Shown: positions 1 to 5,131, counted from the stretch's first letter. The stretch is 5,308 nucleotides of DNA from Chitinivibrionales bacterium (GCA_028718065.1 JAQUMP010000283.1:1-5308); one strand, 5' to 3'. Program-made: numbers and translations. Notes: generated by a model from the letters alone, not told the origin.

Positions 1-30
1 AACAATGAATCTTCGCTCAACCAATTCCGA

Positions 31-60
31 AATCATTAAATCGTTAATCATTAAATCGTT
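31..60. repeat. Two perfect tandem copies of a 15-bp sequence upstream of ppdK
   Basis: AATCATTAAATCGTT occurs at 31-45 and again, without a gap or mismatch, at 46-60. The junction creates the odd palindrome TTAATCATTAA (44-54). The heptamer ACCAATT also flanks the pair, at 20-26 and 70-76. The block ends 36 bp before the ppdK start, so it lies where a promoter or regulator site is expected. I could not pick a convincing -35/-10 pair in 1-95. The repeat may be a double operator for a transcription factor, or simply a local duplication; its function is inferred only from position. Confidence 0.75.
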
Positions 61-80
61 TCAAAACATACCAATTATCT

Positions 81-87
81 AAAGGAG
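81..87 (+). promoter_or_regulatory. Strong Shine-Dalgarno of ppdK
   Basis: AAAGGAG lies 8 nt before the ATG at 96. It fixes that start and implies efficient translation of ppdK. Confidence 0.9.
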
Positions 88-95
88 CCGACGCT

Positions 96-2972
96 ATGTC
101 TAAATTTGTGTATCTCTTTGGCGGCAGCAAAAACGAAGGCAACGCGGGAATGAAAAACCTTCTGGGCGGCAAAGGCGCCAACCTGGCCGAAATGGGCAGC
201 CTCGGCATTCCCGTGCCTCCCGGATTTACCATCACCACCGAAATGTGCATTCACTATTACAAGAACAACAAAAAATACCCCCCGCAGCTTAAAGCCGACG
301 TGGACAAGGCCTTAAAATATGTGGAAAAAGTTTCGGGCATGGTTTTTGGCGATCCTCAAAATCCGCTGCTCTTTTCGGTGCGTTCGGGCGCGCGCAAATC
401 CATGCCCGGCATGATGGAGACCGTGCTCAACATCGGGCTTACCAATACCACGCGTGAAGCACTCATTGCCAAAACGCAAAATCCCCGTTTTGTCTACGAT
501 TCACAACGCCGCCTGATCCAGATGTATTCCGACGTCGTCATGGAAAAAGCCGCGGGGCTCGAACCTGCCGAAGGTAAAGGCATCCGCCAGCAGCTCGAAA
601 AAGAACTGCACGCCATAAAAGAAAAACGCGGCGTTACCCAGGACACGCAGCTTTCCGAGCATGACCTGCGCGAACTGGTCGACATTTACAAAGCGAAAGT
701 CAAGGAAGTGCTGGGCAAGGAATTTCCCGACGATCCCATGCAGCAACTCTGGGGCGCCATCGGCGCGGTATTTCAGAGCTGGAACGGCAAGCGCGCGATT
801 TCCTACCGCCGCATCGAAGGCATTCCCGACGAATGGGGCACGGCCGTGAATGTGCAGACCATGGTCTTCGGCAACATGGGCGACTCTTCGGCCACGGGTG
901 TGGCCTTTACGCGCAACCCCTCCACCGGCGAAAACCTTTTTTACGGCGAGTGGCTGCCCAATGCCCAGGGCGAAGACGTGGTGGCCGGCATCCGCACGCC
1001 CAACCCCATTAACGAGGCCACGCGCACCGAACACAGCAAGGGTCTGCCCTCGCTGGAAACGGCCATGCCCGCCACCTACAAACAGCTCTTTGACATCCGC
1101 AACAGGTTGGAAAAACATTATCACGACATGCTCGATATAGAGTTTACGATCCAGGACGGCCGCCTGTGGATGCTGCAATGCCGCGTGGGCAAGCGCAACG
1201 GCCCGGCCGCGGTTAAAATGGCCATCGACATGCTCGCCGAAAAAATGATTTCCAAAGAGGAAGCGGTGCTGCGCGTTACGCCCTCGCAGCTTGACGAACT
1301 GCTGCATCCGATCATCGACCCGGCCTTTGAGGCGCAGGCCACCCCGATTGTCAAGGGCCTGCCGGCCGGACCCGGCGGCGCCTGCGGCCAGATCGTGTTC
1401 TCGGCCAACGACGCCGTGGCCTGGGCCAAGAGCGGCAAAACCGTGATTCTGGTGCGCGAAGAGACCAACCCCGAAGACATCGAGGGCATGCGCGCGGCCG
1501 AGGCCATTCTTACGGCGCGCGGCGGCATGACCAGCCATGCGGCGCTCGTGGCGCGCGGCTGGGGCAAATGCTGCATCGTGGGCGCGGGCGCCCTGATGGT
1601 GGATTATCACGGCCGCAAGATTTCGGCCGGCGGCAAGACCTTTAGCGAAGGCGACTTCTTAACGCTCAACGGCTCCAAGGGATACGTTTACGAAGGGCAA
1701 CTCTGCATGAAAAAGGCCGCCGAAGAGAACCCCGATTTCGTGGCCTTCATGAACATTTGCGACAAGGTGCGCACCATCGGTGTGCGCACCAACGCCGACA
1801 CGCCCGACGACGCCCGGCGCGCGCGCGCCTTTGGCGCGGAAGGCATCGGGCTTTTCAGAATCGAGCACATGTTCTACGGTAAAGGCGCCGAGGAGCCGCT
1901 CTTTAAGCTGCGCAAGATGATCGCCTCCACGACCGAGGCCGAACGTCGCGCCGCGCTCAACGAGCTTTTCCCCTATGCCAAGAGCGATATCAAAAAGACC
2001 CTGGCCGCCATGGACGGCCTGCCGGTGACGATCCGCACCATGGATCCGCCGCTGCATGAATTCGTGCCGCGCAACCAGAACGAGCGCGCCAAGCTGGCGC
2101 AGAGCCTGAATATTTCCATCGAGGAGTTCGACAAACGCGCCGAAAACCTGCACGAATCCAATCCCATGATGGGGCACCGCGGCGTGCGGCTGGGCATTAC
2201 CTATCCGGAAATCACGGAGATGCAGGTGCGGGCGATTTTTGAGGCCGCGGCCGAACTCATGGCCGAGGGCCAGAAGCCCTATCCGGAAATCATGATCCCG
2301 GTGGTGTGCACGGAATTGGAACTCACGGACCAGCGCGCGATTGTTGACAAAGTATATGCCGAAGTGTGCGCCAAGTTCGGCCTTAAGAAAATCGATTATA
2401 TGTACGGCACCATGATCGAGATCCCGCGCGCCGCCCTGGTGGCCGATAAAATCGCCGCCTCCGCGCAGTTCTTTTCGTTCGGCACCAACGACCTTACCCA
2501 GATGAGCTTTGGGTTCAGCCGCGACGATATCGGCGCGTTATTGCCCGCCTATCTCGGTAAAAAGCTGCTGCCCGCCGACCCGTTTGCCAGCATCGACCAA
2601 AACGCCGTGGGCGAGCTCGTGCGCATCGGCATAAATCGCGGCCGCTCGGTGCGGCCCAATCTCAAGGTCGGCGTGTGCGGCGAGCATGGCGGCGATCCCG
2701 AATCCATTAAATTCTTTTATAAGGCCGGCATGAATTACGTAAGCTGCTCGCCCTTCCGCGTGCCTATTGCGCGGCTGGCCACGGCGCAGGCCGCGGCGGA
2801 AGAAAAACAGGCCGGTTCTTCTAAGTCAAGCGTTAAAAAAGCGGTTGCGAAAAAAGTCGTTGCAAAAAAAGTAACACCGAAAAAAACAGTCGTTAAAAAA
2901 ATAGTTGCTAAGAAAAAAGTAGCTCCTAAAAAAGCAGCCAAGAAGAAAAATAAGAAAAAGAATAGAAAATAA
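96..2972 (+). CDS. ppdK: Pyruvate, phosphate dikinase with an added lysine-rich C-terminal tail
   Basis: Cytoplasmic enzyme that reversibly converts pyruvate, ATP and phosphate to PEP, AMP and pyrophosphate; in anaerobes it often works in the glycolytic direction. Domains in order: ATP-grasp nucleotide-binding domain (about residues 1-365, with E349 and R363 in the EF...LQCRVG region), swivelling phosphohistidine domain (about 400-520, catalytic H481 in GGMTSHAALVARG), and PEP/pyruvate TIM barrel (about 535-902). By comparison with the Clostridium symbiosum enzyme the barrel keeps R588, R647, E775, N798 and the acid/base C861 (GVCGEHGGDP). The family is usually about 870-900 residues; this one is 958 because, after the normal end (SPFRVPIARLATAQAA), a tail of about 55 residues follows, rich in Lys and free of acidic residues after E903. 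The start is fixed by AAAGGAG 8 nt upstream. The body is GC-rich and the tail is A-rich. No PPDK regulatory kinase/phosphatase gene is nearby. Function of the core is certain; the role of the tail is unknown. Confidence 0.97.
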   Translation: MSKFVYLFGGSKNEGNAGMKNLLGGKGANLAEMGSLGIPVPPGFTITTEMCIHYYKNNKKYPPQLKADVDKALKYVEKVSGMVFGDPQNPLLFSVRSGARKSMPGMMETVLNIGLTNTTREALIAKTQNPRFVYDSQRRLIQMYSDVVMEKAAGLEPAEGKGIRQQLEKELHAIKEKRGVTQDTQLSEHDLRELVDIYKAKVKEVLGKEFPDDPMQQLWGAIGAVFQSWNGKRAISYRRIEGIPDEWGTAVNVQTMVFGNMGDSSATGVAFTRNPSTGENLFYGEWLPNAQGEDVVAGIRTPNPINEATRTEHSKGLPSLETAMPATYKQLFDIRNRLEKHYHDMLDIEFTIQDGRLWMLQCRVGKRNGPAAVKMAIDMLAEKMISKEEAVLRVTPSQLDELLHPIIDPAFEAQATPIVKGLPAGPGGACGQIVFSANDAVAWAKSGKTVILVREETNPEDIEGMRAAEAILTARGGMTSHAALVARGWGKCCIVGAGALMVDYHGRKISAGGKTFSEGDFLTLNGSKGYVYEGQLCMKKAAEENPDFVAFMNICDKVRTIGVRTNADTPDDARRARAFGAEGIGLFRIEHMFYGKGAEEPLFKLRKMIASTTEAERRAALNELFPYAKSDIKKTLAAMDGLPVTIRTMDPPLHEFVPRNQNERAKLAQSLNISIEEFDKRAENLHESNPMMGHRGVRLGITYPEITEMQVRAIFEAAAELMAEGQKPYPEIMIPVVCTELELTDQRAIVDKVYAEVCAKFGLKKIDYMYGTMIEIPRAALVADKIAASAQFFSFGTNDLTQMSFGFSRDDIGALLPAYLGKKLLPADPFASIDQNAVGELVRIGINRGRSVRPNLKVGVCGEHGGDPESIKFFYKAGMNYVSCSPFRVPIARLATAQAAAEEKQAGSSKSSVKKAVAKKVVAKKVTPKKTVVKKIVAKKKVAPKKAAKKKNKKKNRK
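2805..2969 (+). other. Histone-H1-like lysine-rich tail of PPDK
   Basis: Residues 904-958 form a low-complexity extension. KK doublets begin at residues 914, 919, 924, 929, 934 and 939, an exact five-residue period, with units such as AVAKK, VVAKK, VTPKK, TVVKK and IVAKK. It then degenerates to KKxAAKKK and ends KKKNRK. The filler is V, A, T, P and I. Similar Lys/Ala/Pro tails occur on bacterial histone-like proteins and some nucleic-acid-binding proteins, where they bind DNA, RNA or polyphosphate. On a PPDK this is unusual. The DNA is a series of A6-A8 runs, clearly different in composition from the GC-rich catalytic part, which suggests a late addition by repeat expansion or fusion. Confidence 0.9.
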
Positions 2973-2977
2973 TATGG

Positions 2978-2996
2978 TAGGGCCTGGCCGGCCCTA
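2978..2996 (+). terminator. GC hairpin after ppdK, possible transcript end
   Basis: TAGGGCC (2978-2984) pairs with GGCCCTA (2990-2996) around a 5-nt loop, starting 5 nt after the ppdK stop. The stem is terminator-like, but the sequence that follows is AAAAC rather than a T-tract, so it is not a classic rho-independent terminator on the + strand. It may protect the mRNA 3' end or be the first of several structures in this gap. Read on the - strand it is followed by T-rich sequence, but no gene points that way. Confidence 0.4.
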
Positions 2997-2999
2997 AAA

Positions 3000-3103
3000 C
3001 CCGCCAAGGAAAATGCTTGTTGTAGCTAAAACACGGAACATTTTTAGGTACTAAGCTCTGTGTGGGAAAATCTTTTAACTATAACAAGTATTTTCCTTAC
3101 GGG
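3000..3103 (+). repeat. Long imperfect inverted repeat: structured RNA or MITE-like element
   Basis: Bases 3006-3025 pair with 3079-3098 over 20 positions: 18 Watson-Crick and two G-U (3015/3089 and 3022/3082). Outside this, CCCG (3000-3003) pairs with CGGG (3100-3103). Inside, after one mismatch, TAAAA (3027-3031) pairs with TTTTA (3073-3077), and 3032-3037 can pair with 3057-3062 including a G-U at 3035/3059. A small TTAG/CTAA hairpin (3044-3054) can form at the tip. No ORF of interest is inside. It could be a folded RNA leader or ncRNA read from the + strand, or a small non-autonomous inverted-repeat element; I see no clear target-site duplication and no T-tract after it. Confidence 0.65.
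3080..3085 (+). promoter_or_regulatory. Possible -10 box (TATAAC) for the PHP gene
   Basis: TATAAC matches the -10 consensus at 5 of 6 positions and lies 55 nt before the PHP start. The matching -35 region (about 3057-3062, TCTGTG) is poor. It lies within the right arm of the long inverted repeat, so it may be a chance match; the PHP gene could instead be transcribed from ppdK. Confidence 0.2.
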
Positions 3104-3107
3104 ATAT

Positions 3108-3124
3108 AAAGGGCGGAGCCCTTT
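3108..3124 (+). repeat. 7-bp hairpin just upstream of the PHP gene start
   Basis: AAAGGGC (3108-3114) and GCCCTTT (3118-3124) form a perfect stem with a GGA loop, 15 nt before the ATG at 3140. The only GGAG in the leader (3115-3118) is in this loop/stem and is 21 nt from the ATG, too far for normal pairing with 16S rRNA. No T-tract follows, so it is not an obvious terminator. It could modulate translation, or be one copy of a dispersed short GGGCGGAGCCC-type repeat. Confidence 0.55.
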
Positions 3125-3139
3125 CCAGAAAAAATTGAT

Positions 3140-3850
3140 ATGGTCTCCGTAGACTTCCATTCTCATACTCTCTTCAGCGCTTGCGGATTACATTCCATTT
3201 TGGAAATGCTGACCGAAGCCAAGCGCCGCGGGCTTGCAGGACTTGCCATTACCGATCATGGACCGGCCATGAAAGGCCGTGTTAATACCACTTTTTTTGA
3301 ACGCCTTATAAATCCGCTGGACGGTATTCGCTTGCTTAAAGGCATGGAATGCAATCTGGTGGACGATCAGGGCGCCGTTGATTTTCCGATGGGCAGCCTT
3401 AAATGGGCCGACGTTCTTTTGCTCGGCATTCATCCCAACACGCCGCAGGGTTTGGGCGCACATGCCAACACTGCCATGCTCTGCAATGCGATCCGTAAAA
3501 ACCCATTCCTTGATATTATCTCGCATGCCAACGAGCCGCAATTTCCGGTGGATTATAATGTCGTTGCTGCCGCGGCCGCTTTCGCGGGCCTGGCTATTGA
3601 AATCAACAATTCCAAAGTGCTGCATAAGCGCTGCACCCCGGCCGACACGGCCGCGCTCCTTGACGCATGCAAAAAGAGCCGCTGCCGCGTGATCGTAAGT
3701 AGCGACGCGCACGCTTTAAACGAAATCGGCGGCGACGAATCCGTGCGGCCGATTATAGACTCGGTGCGTTTTCCGGAGGAACTTATTGTAAATGCTACCG
3801 CTGAGCGGGCGTTTACTTTTGTGGAAGAGAGACGGAAATTTAAAACATAG
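3140..3850 (+). CDS. PHP-domain metal-dependent phosphoesterase, YcdX-like
   Basis: Cytoplasmic hydrolase of the PHP (polymerase and histidinol phosphatase) superfamily, 236 residues, close to the ~245 of E. coli YcdX. PHP motifs in order: HxH at H7/H9 (DFHSHT), D39-H40 in AITDHGPAM, E70 in GMECN, H98 in GIHPN, H129 in ISHAN, EINNS at 154-158, and D189/H191 in SSDAH. These are the ligands for a trinuclear metal site, so it is expected to be active on phosphate monoesters; the natural substrate is unknown for most members. One difference: the YcdX metal ligand H15 aligns with C15 here (FSACGLHS), with H18 nearby. There is no signal peptide. The start is the only reasonable one but lacks a clear Shine-Dalgarno. 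It lies 167 nt after ppdK, separated by a highly folded leader, so it may be in its own transcription unit. Confidence 0.9.
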   Translation: MVSVDFHSHTLFSACGLHSILEMLTEAKRRGLAGLAITDHGPAMKGRVNTTFFERLINPLDGIRLLKGMECNLVDDQGAVDFPMGSLKWADVLLLGIHPNTPQGLGAHANTAMLCNAIRKNPFLDIISHANEPQFPVDYNVVAAAAAFAGLAIEINNSKVLHKRCTPADTAALLDACKKSRCRVIVSSDAHALNEIGGDESVRPIIDSVRFPEELIVNATAERAFTFVEERRKFKT

Positions 3851-3926
3851 GGTTAACGAGCATTCTTACCCTGCTTTTGACCCCCTCAAGCTGATCGCTT
3901 TAGCCAGTTCGGAAATATTTTGCAAT

Positions 3927-3942
3927 TGTGACGGTTGTCACA
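3927..3942. promoter_or_regulatory. Perfect Crp/Fnr-type operator, TGTGA-N6-TCACA
   Basis: TGTGACGGTTGTCACA is a perfect inverted repeat with 6-bp arms, and it matches the Crp consensus half-sites (TGTGA/TCACA) with the canonical 6-bp spacer. Its centre is between 3934 and 3935, about 41.5 bp before a start site predicted from the -10-like TATATT at 3965-3970. It is 75 bp before the start codon of the CsgG-like gene. The match and geometry are seen; that a Crp/Fnr-family regulator of this organism binds it is inferred. Confidence 0.6.
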
Positions 3943-3964
3943 GACTTGTCATTAGCGAAAATTG

Positions 3965-3970
3965 TATATT
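3965..3970 (+). promoter_or_regulatory. -10 box of a probable activated promoter for the CsgG-like gene
   Basis: TATATT (5 of 6 to TATAAT), with a start site expected near 3976. The nearest -35-like hexamers (TTGTCA at 3935-3940 and 3946-3951) are at non-standard spacing (24 and 13 bp). That fits an activator-dependent promoter using the Crp-type site rather than a strong constitutive one. An alternative is TTGTCA (3946) with TTTATT (3969-3974) at 17 bp. Confidence 0.4.
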
Positions 3971-4004
3971 TATTGCAGAATCCTCGCCATCGTTCTACTC
4001 TTGC

Positions 4005-4009
4005 AAAGG
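4005..4009 (+). promoter_or_regulatory. Shine-Dalgarno that decides the start of the CsgG-like gene
   Basis: AAAGG lies 7 nt before ATG 4017, the start that gives a clean signal peptide. The reading frame is open back to an ATG at 3792, but that start would overlap the PHP gene and run through the promoter region; the extra 75 residues resemble no protein. Confidence 0.75.
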
Positions 4010-4016
4010 CTGTAAA

Positions 4017-4805
4017 ATGAACAAAAAACTTATGCCGCTGCTTTTTATCCTATCTTTTTCTTTAACTCTTTACGGGGCGGAAACCATCGCCATGAACCGG
4101 CTTTCCGCATCGGGCGGAGTAACAGCGGACGAAGCCGCTTCCCTGACCGATGCGCTGCGTTCGGAGCTTGTGCATTCCAAGCTTGTAAAAATCGGTTATT
4201 ACCAGATAATGGAACGCAGCCAGATGGATGAAATTCTTAAGGAGCAAGGTTTCCAGCAATCCGGAGCATGCGACGAAACCGGTTGCGCGGTGGAGATGGG
4301 CAAACTGCTTTCGGTTAAATACATACTTCTTGGCAATGTGGGAAAGGTCGGCCAGACCTACACCATGAATCTGAGGCTCGTTGAGGTGCAAACGGGGAAG
4401 ATAAAGAAGGACATAACCGAGCTGCACAAAGGCTCTTCTGACGAACTGCTCACGAAAATTATGCCTATTGTCGCTGAAAAAATAATGGGGACTTATACCG
4501 CGCCTAAATCAAAATCATGGTTATGGTGGGCTGCCGGCGGTGTTGTTGTGGCGGTAGCAGTTCCAGTTGCCTATTTCGATGGAATTACCGCCGAATGCGT
4601 ATTGGAATCAATTTTAAACGCGAATGGCATTACCAAGACAATCCGTTCGACCTCCCCAGTTGCGGGAAAACACGAAAAATTGTACATTATAGAAAGTTTC
4701 ACGTATGACGGTTTGTTAATATATACCAAAGGCGCTATAAAAAAAGATGCCGATGGGGAACATTTTTATCTTTTGGTTTCGTCTAAAAATTCGGTTGGTA
4801 CATAA
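4017..4805 (+). CDS. Secreted CsgG-like envelope protein fused in frame to a toxin-like domain
   Basis: 262 residues. Residues 1-21 are a Sec signal peptide (MNKK, hydrophobic stretch, then LYGA) with no lipobox cysteine. Residues 22-160 resemble the CsgG/LpoB-like periplasmic domain: the typical ERSQMDEILKEQGFQQSG block (66-83), a paired-cysteine motif C85/C90 followed by AVEMGKLLSVKYILLGNVGK, and NLRLVEVQTGKI (118-129). Residues 168-187 (WLWWAAGGVVV...YF) are a single membrane segment. In proteins of this kind a short variable tail usually follows. Here residues 188-262 instead match the small partner of YgiT-type zinc-finger antitoxins (see separate entry). With a cleaved signal peptide the fused domain would face the cytoplasm. 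CsgG-like proteins bind or export envelope components; this member's task is unknown. A Crp-type site precedes it. The antitoxin gene begins 17 nt after its stop. I judge the 3' end of the original gene lost to a recombination near 4575. Confidence 0.8.
   Translation: MNKKLMPLLFILSFSLTLYGAETIAMNRLSASGGVTADEAASLTDALRSELVHSKLVKIGYYQIMERSQMDEILKEQGFQQSGACDETGCAVEMGKLLSVKYILLGNVGKVGQTYTMNLRLVEVQTGKIKKDITELHKGSSDELLTKIMPIVAEKIMGTYTAPKSKSWLWWAAGGVVVAVAVPVAYFDGITAECVLESILNANGITKTIRSTSPVAGKHEKLYIIESFTYDGLLIYTKGAIKKDADGEHFYLLVSSKNSVGT
4578..4805 (+). pseudogene. Toxin-like gene without its own start, continuous with the CsgG-like frame
   Basis: Residues 188-262 of the fusion (FDGITAECVLESILNANGI start, then KTIRSTSP, KLYIIESFTYDGLLIYTKG and HFYLLVSSK) have the length and pattern of the ~75-85-residue proteins encoded directly upstream of YgiT/MqsA-type zinc-finger antitoxins. 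From memory these resemble small mRNA-interferase-like toxins, but I cannot assign a named family. No in-frame ATG exists; ATG 4579 is in another frame. The in-frame GTG 4548 and TTG 4602 have no Shine-Dalgarno. Codons are more AT-rich (TTA, TTG, ATA, AAA) than in the upstream half, as for acquired DNA. It is either expressed only as part of the fusion, from a weak non-ATG start, or is a decayed toxin kept with its antitoxin. A complete non-fused toxin cannot be excluded if translation starts at GTG or TTG. Confidence 0.55.
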
Positions 4806-4808
4806 GGC

Positions 4809-4814
4809 AAGGAG
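4809..4814 (+). promoter_or_regulatory. Shine-Dalgarno selecting the antitoxin start
   Basis: AAGGAG is 8 nt before ATG 4823. An earlier ATG at 4816 is only 1 nt away and opens a five-codon dead-end frame, so 4823 is the start. Its position just after the preceding stop (4803-4805) indicates translational coupling within one operon. Confidence 0.8.
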
Positions 4815-4822
4815 CATGAGTT

Positions 4823-5038
4823 ATGGACATTAAAAAGTGCCCGATATGCGGTTCAATTAAAATAAAACAGGTCTCGGGAGAATTTAAAGCCCATACCGGT
4901 AAACGGATTATCGTCATACCATCGGTAAAACGGCAGCAATGCGCTTCGTGCGGGGAAGAATTTTTCGACCGGGAAGCGAATGCCATTCTCGACCGCTACC
5001 GCAAAACCTGTAGCAAGCCTATAAAAATCGCCGCTTAA
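4823..5038 (+). CDS. YgiT-type (MqsA N-terminal-like) zinc-finger antitoxin
   Basis: 71 residues with two CxxC knuckles, C6-P-I-C9 and C40-A-S-C43, about 30 residues apart, which would bind one zinc as in the N-terminal domain of MqsA/YgiT. Between them lies a basic strand-rich stretch (KRIIVIPSVKRQQC). After the second knuckle comes EEFFDREANAILDRYRK, the helix typical of this family. There is no helix-turn-helix DNA-binding domain as in full MqsA (131 residues), so this is the short form. It is expected to bind and neutralise the toxin-like domain encoded just upstream (17-nt gap, own strong Shine-Dalgarno), giving the toxin-then-antitoxin order usual for MqsRA-type pairs. That this protein is functional is likely, since the motifs are intact; whether its target is still active as a fusion is open. 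Confidence 0.8.
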   Translation: MDIKKCPICGSIKIKQVSGEFKAHTGKRIIVIPSVKRQQCASCGEEFFDREANAILDRYRKTCSKPIKIAA

Positions 5039-5094
5039 AATCTTATTTCTTTTTCTGCACCGGACAGGCGGCCTGAATGACAGATAAGAATCAA

Positions 5095-5123
5095 TTGCGT
5101 TTGTATGGCCCGATGCCTATAAA
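5095..5123 (+). promoter_or_regulatory. Candidate promoter of the HicB-type gene
   Basis: TTGCGT (5095-5100, 3 of 6 to the -35 consensus) and TATAAA (5118-5123, 5 of 6 to the -10) are 17 bp apart. Transcription would begin near 5130, leaving a leader of about 97 nt before the ATG at 5227. Apart from the hairpin over this promoter and weak pairing (CAGG/CCTG at 5065-5075, TCTTAT/ATAAGA at 5041-5089), the interval 5039-5226 shows no convincing gene. Confidence 0.4.
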
Positions 5124-5131
5124 ATATCGGG
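5109..5131. promoter_or_regulatory. Inverted repeat over the -10 box, possible autoregulatory operator
   Basis: CCCGAT (5109-5114) and ATCGGG (5126-5131) are perfect inverted arms separated by 11 bp that contain the -10 hexamer TATAAA. A repressor bound here would block RNA polymerase. HicB-family antitoxins commonly repress their own operon, so this is a plausible operator, though the same arms could merely form a weak RNA hairpin. Confidence 0.4.

Noticed and set aside
501..1610. 369-codon open frame on the - strand within ppdK
   Set aside because: It mirrors the GC-rich codon pattern of ppdK, has an A/G/H/R-rich low-information product with no motif, and overlaps a certain gene entirely.
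2735..3007. - strand ORF giving a very hydrophobic Phe/Leu-rich protein that looks like a membrane protein
   Set aside because: The Phe/Leu stretches are just the complement of the AAA/AAG lysine codons in the ppdK tail; no ribosome site or homologous pattern.
3188..3712. 174-codon ORF on the - strand opposite the PHP gene
   Set aside because: Shadow of a gene with all PHP motifs intact; no recognisable features in its translation.
3877..3882. TTGACC as a -35 box between the PHP and CsgG-like genes
   Set aside because: Good -35 match but no acceptable -10 hexamer 15-19 bp downstream.
3888..3903. Small AAGC/GCTT hairpin followed by TTTAG after the PHP gene, as a terminator
   Set aside because: Only 4 bp of stem and a very short T-run; too weak to call.
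3792..4016. 75-codon N-terminal extension of the CsgG-like frame
   Set aside because: It overlaps the PHP gene by 59 nt and the promoter region, resembles no protein, and would bury the signal peptide; ATG 4017 has its own Shine-Dalgarno.
5065..5089. CAGG/CCTG plus TCTTAT/ATAAGA pairing after the antitoxin as a terminator
   Set aside because: Short stems and no T-tract after the hairpin; the T-rich stretch comes before it.
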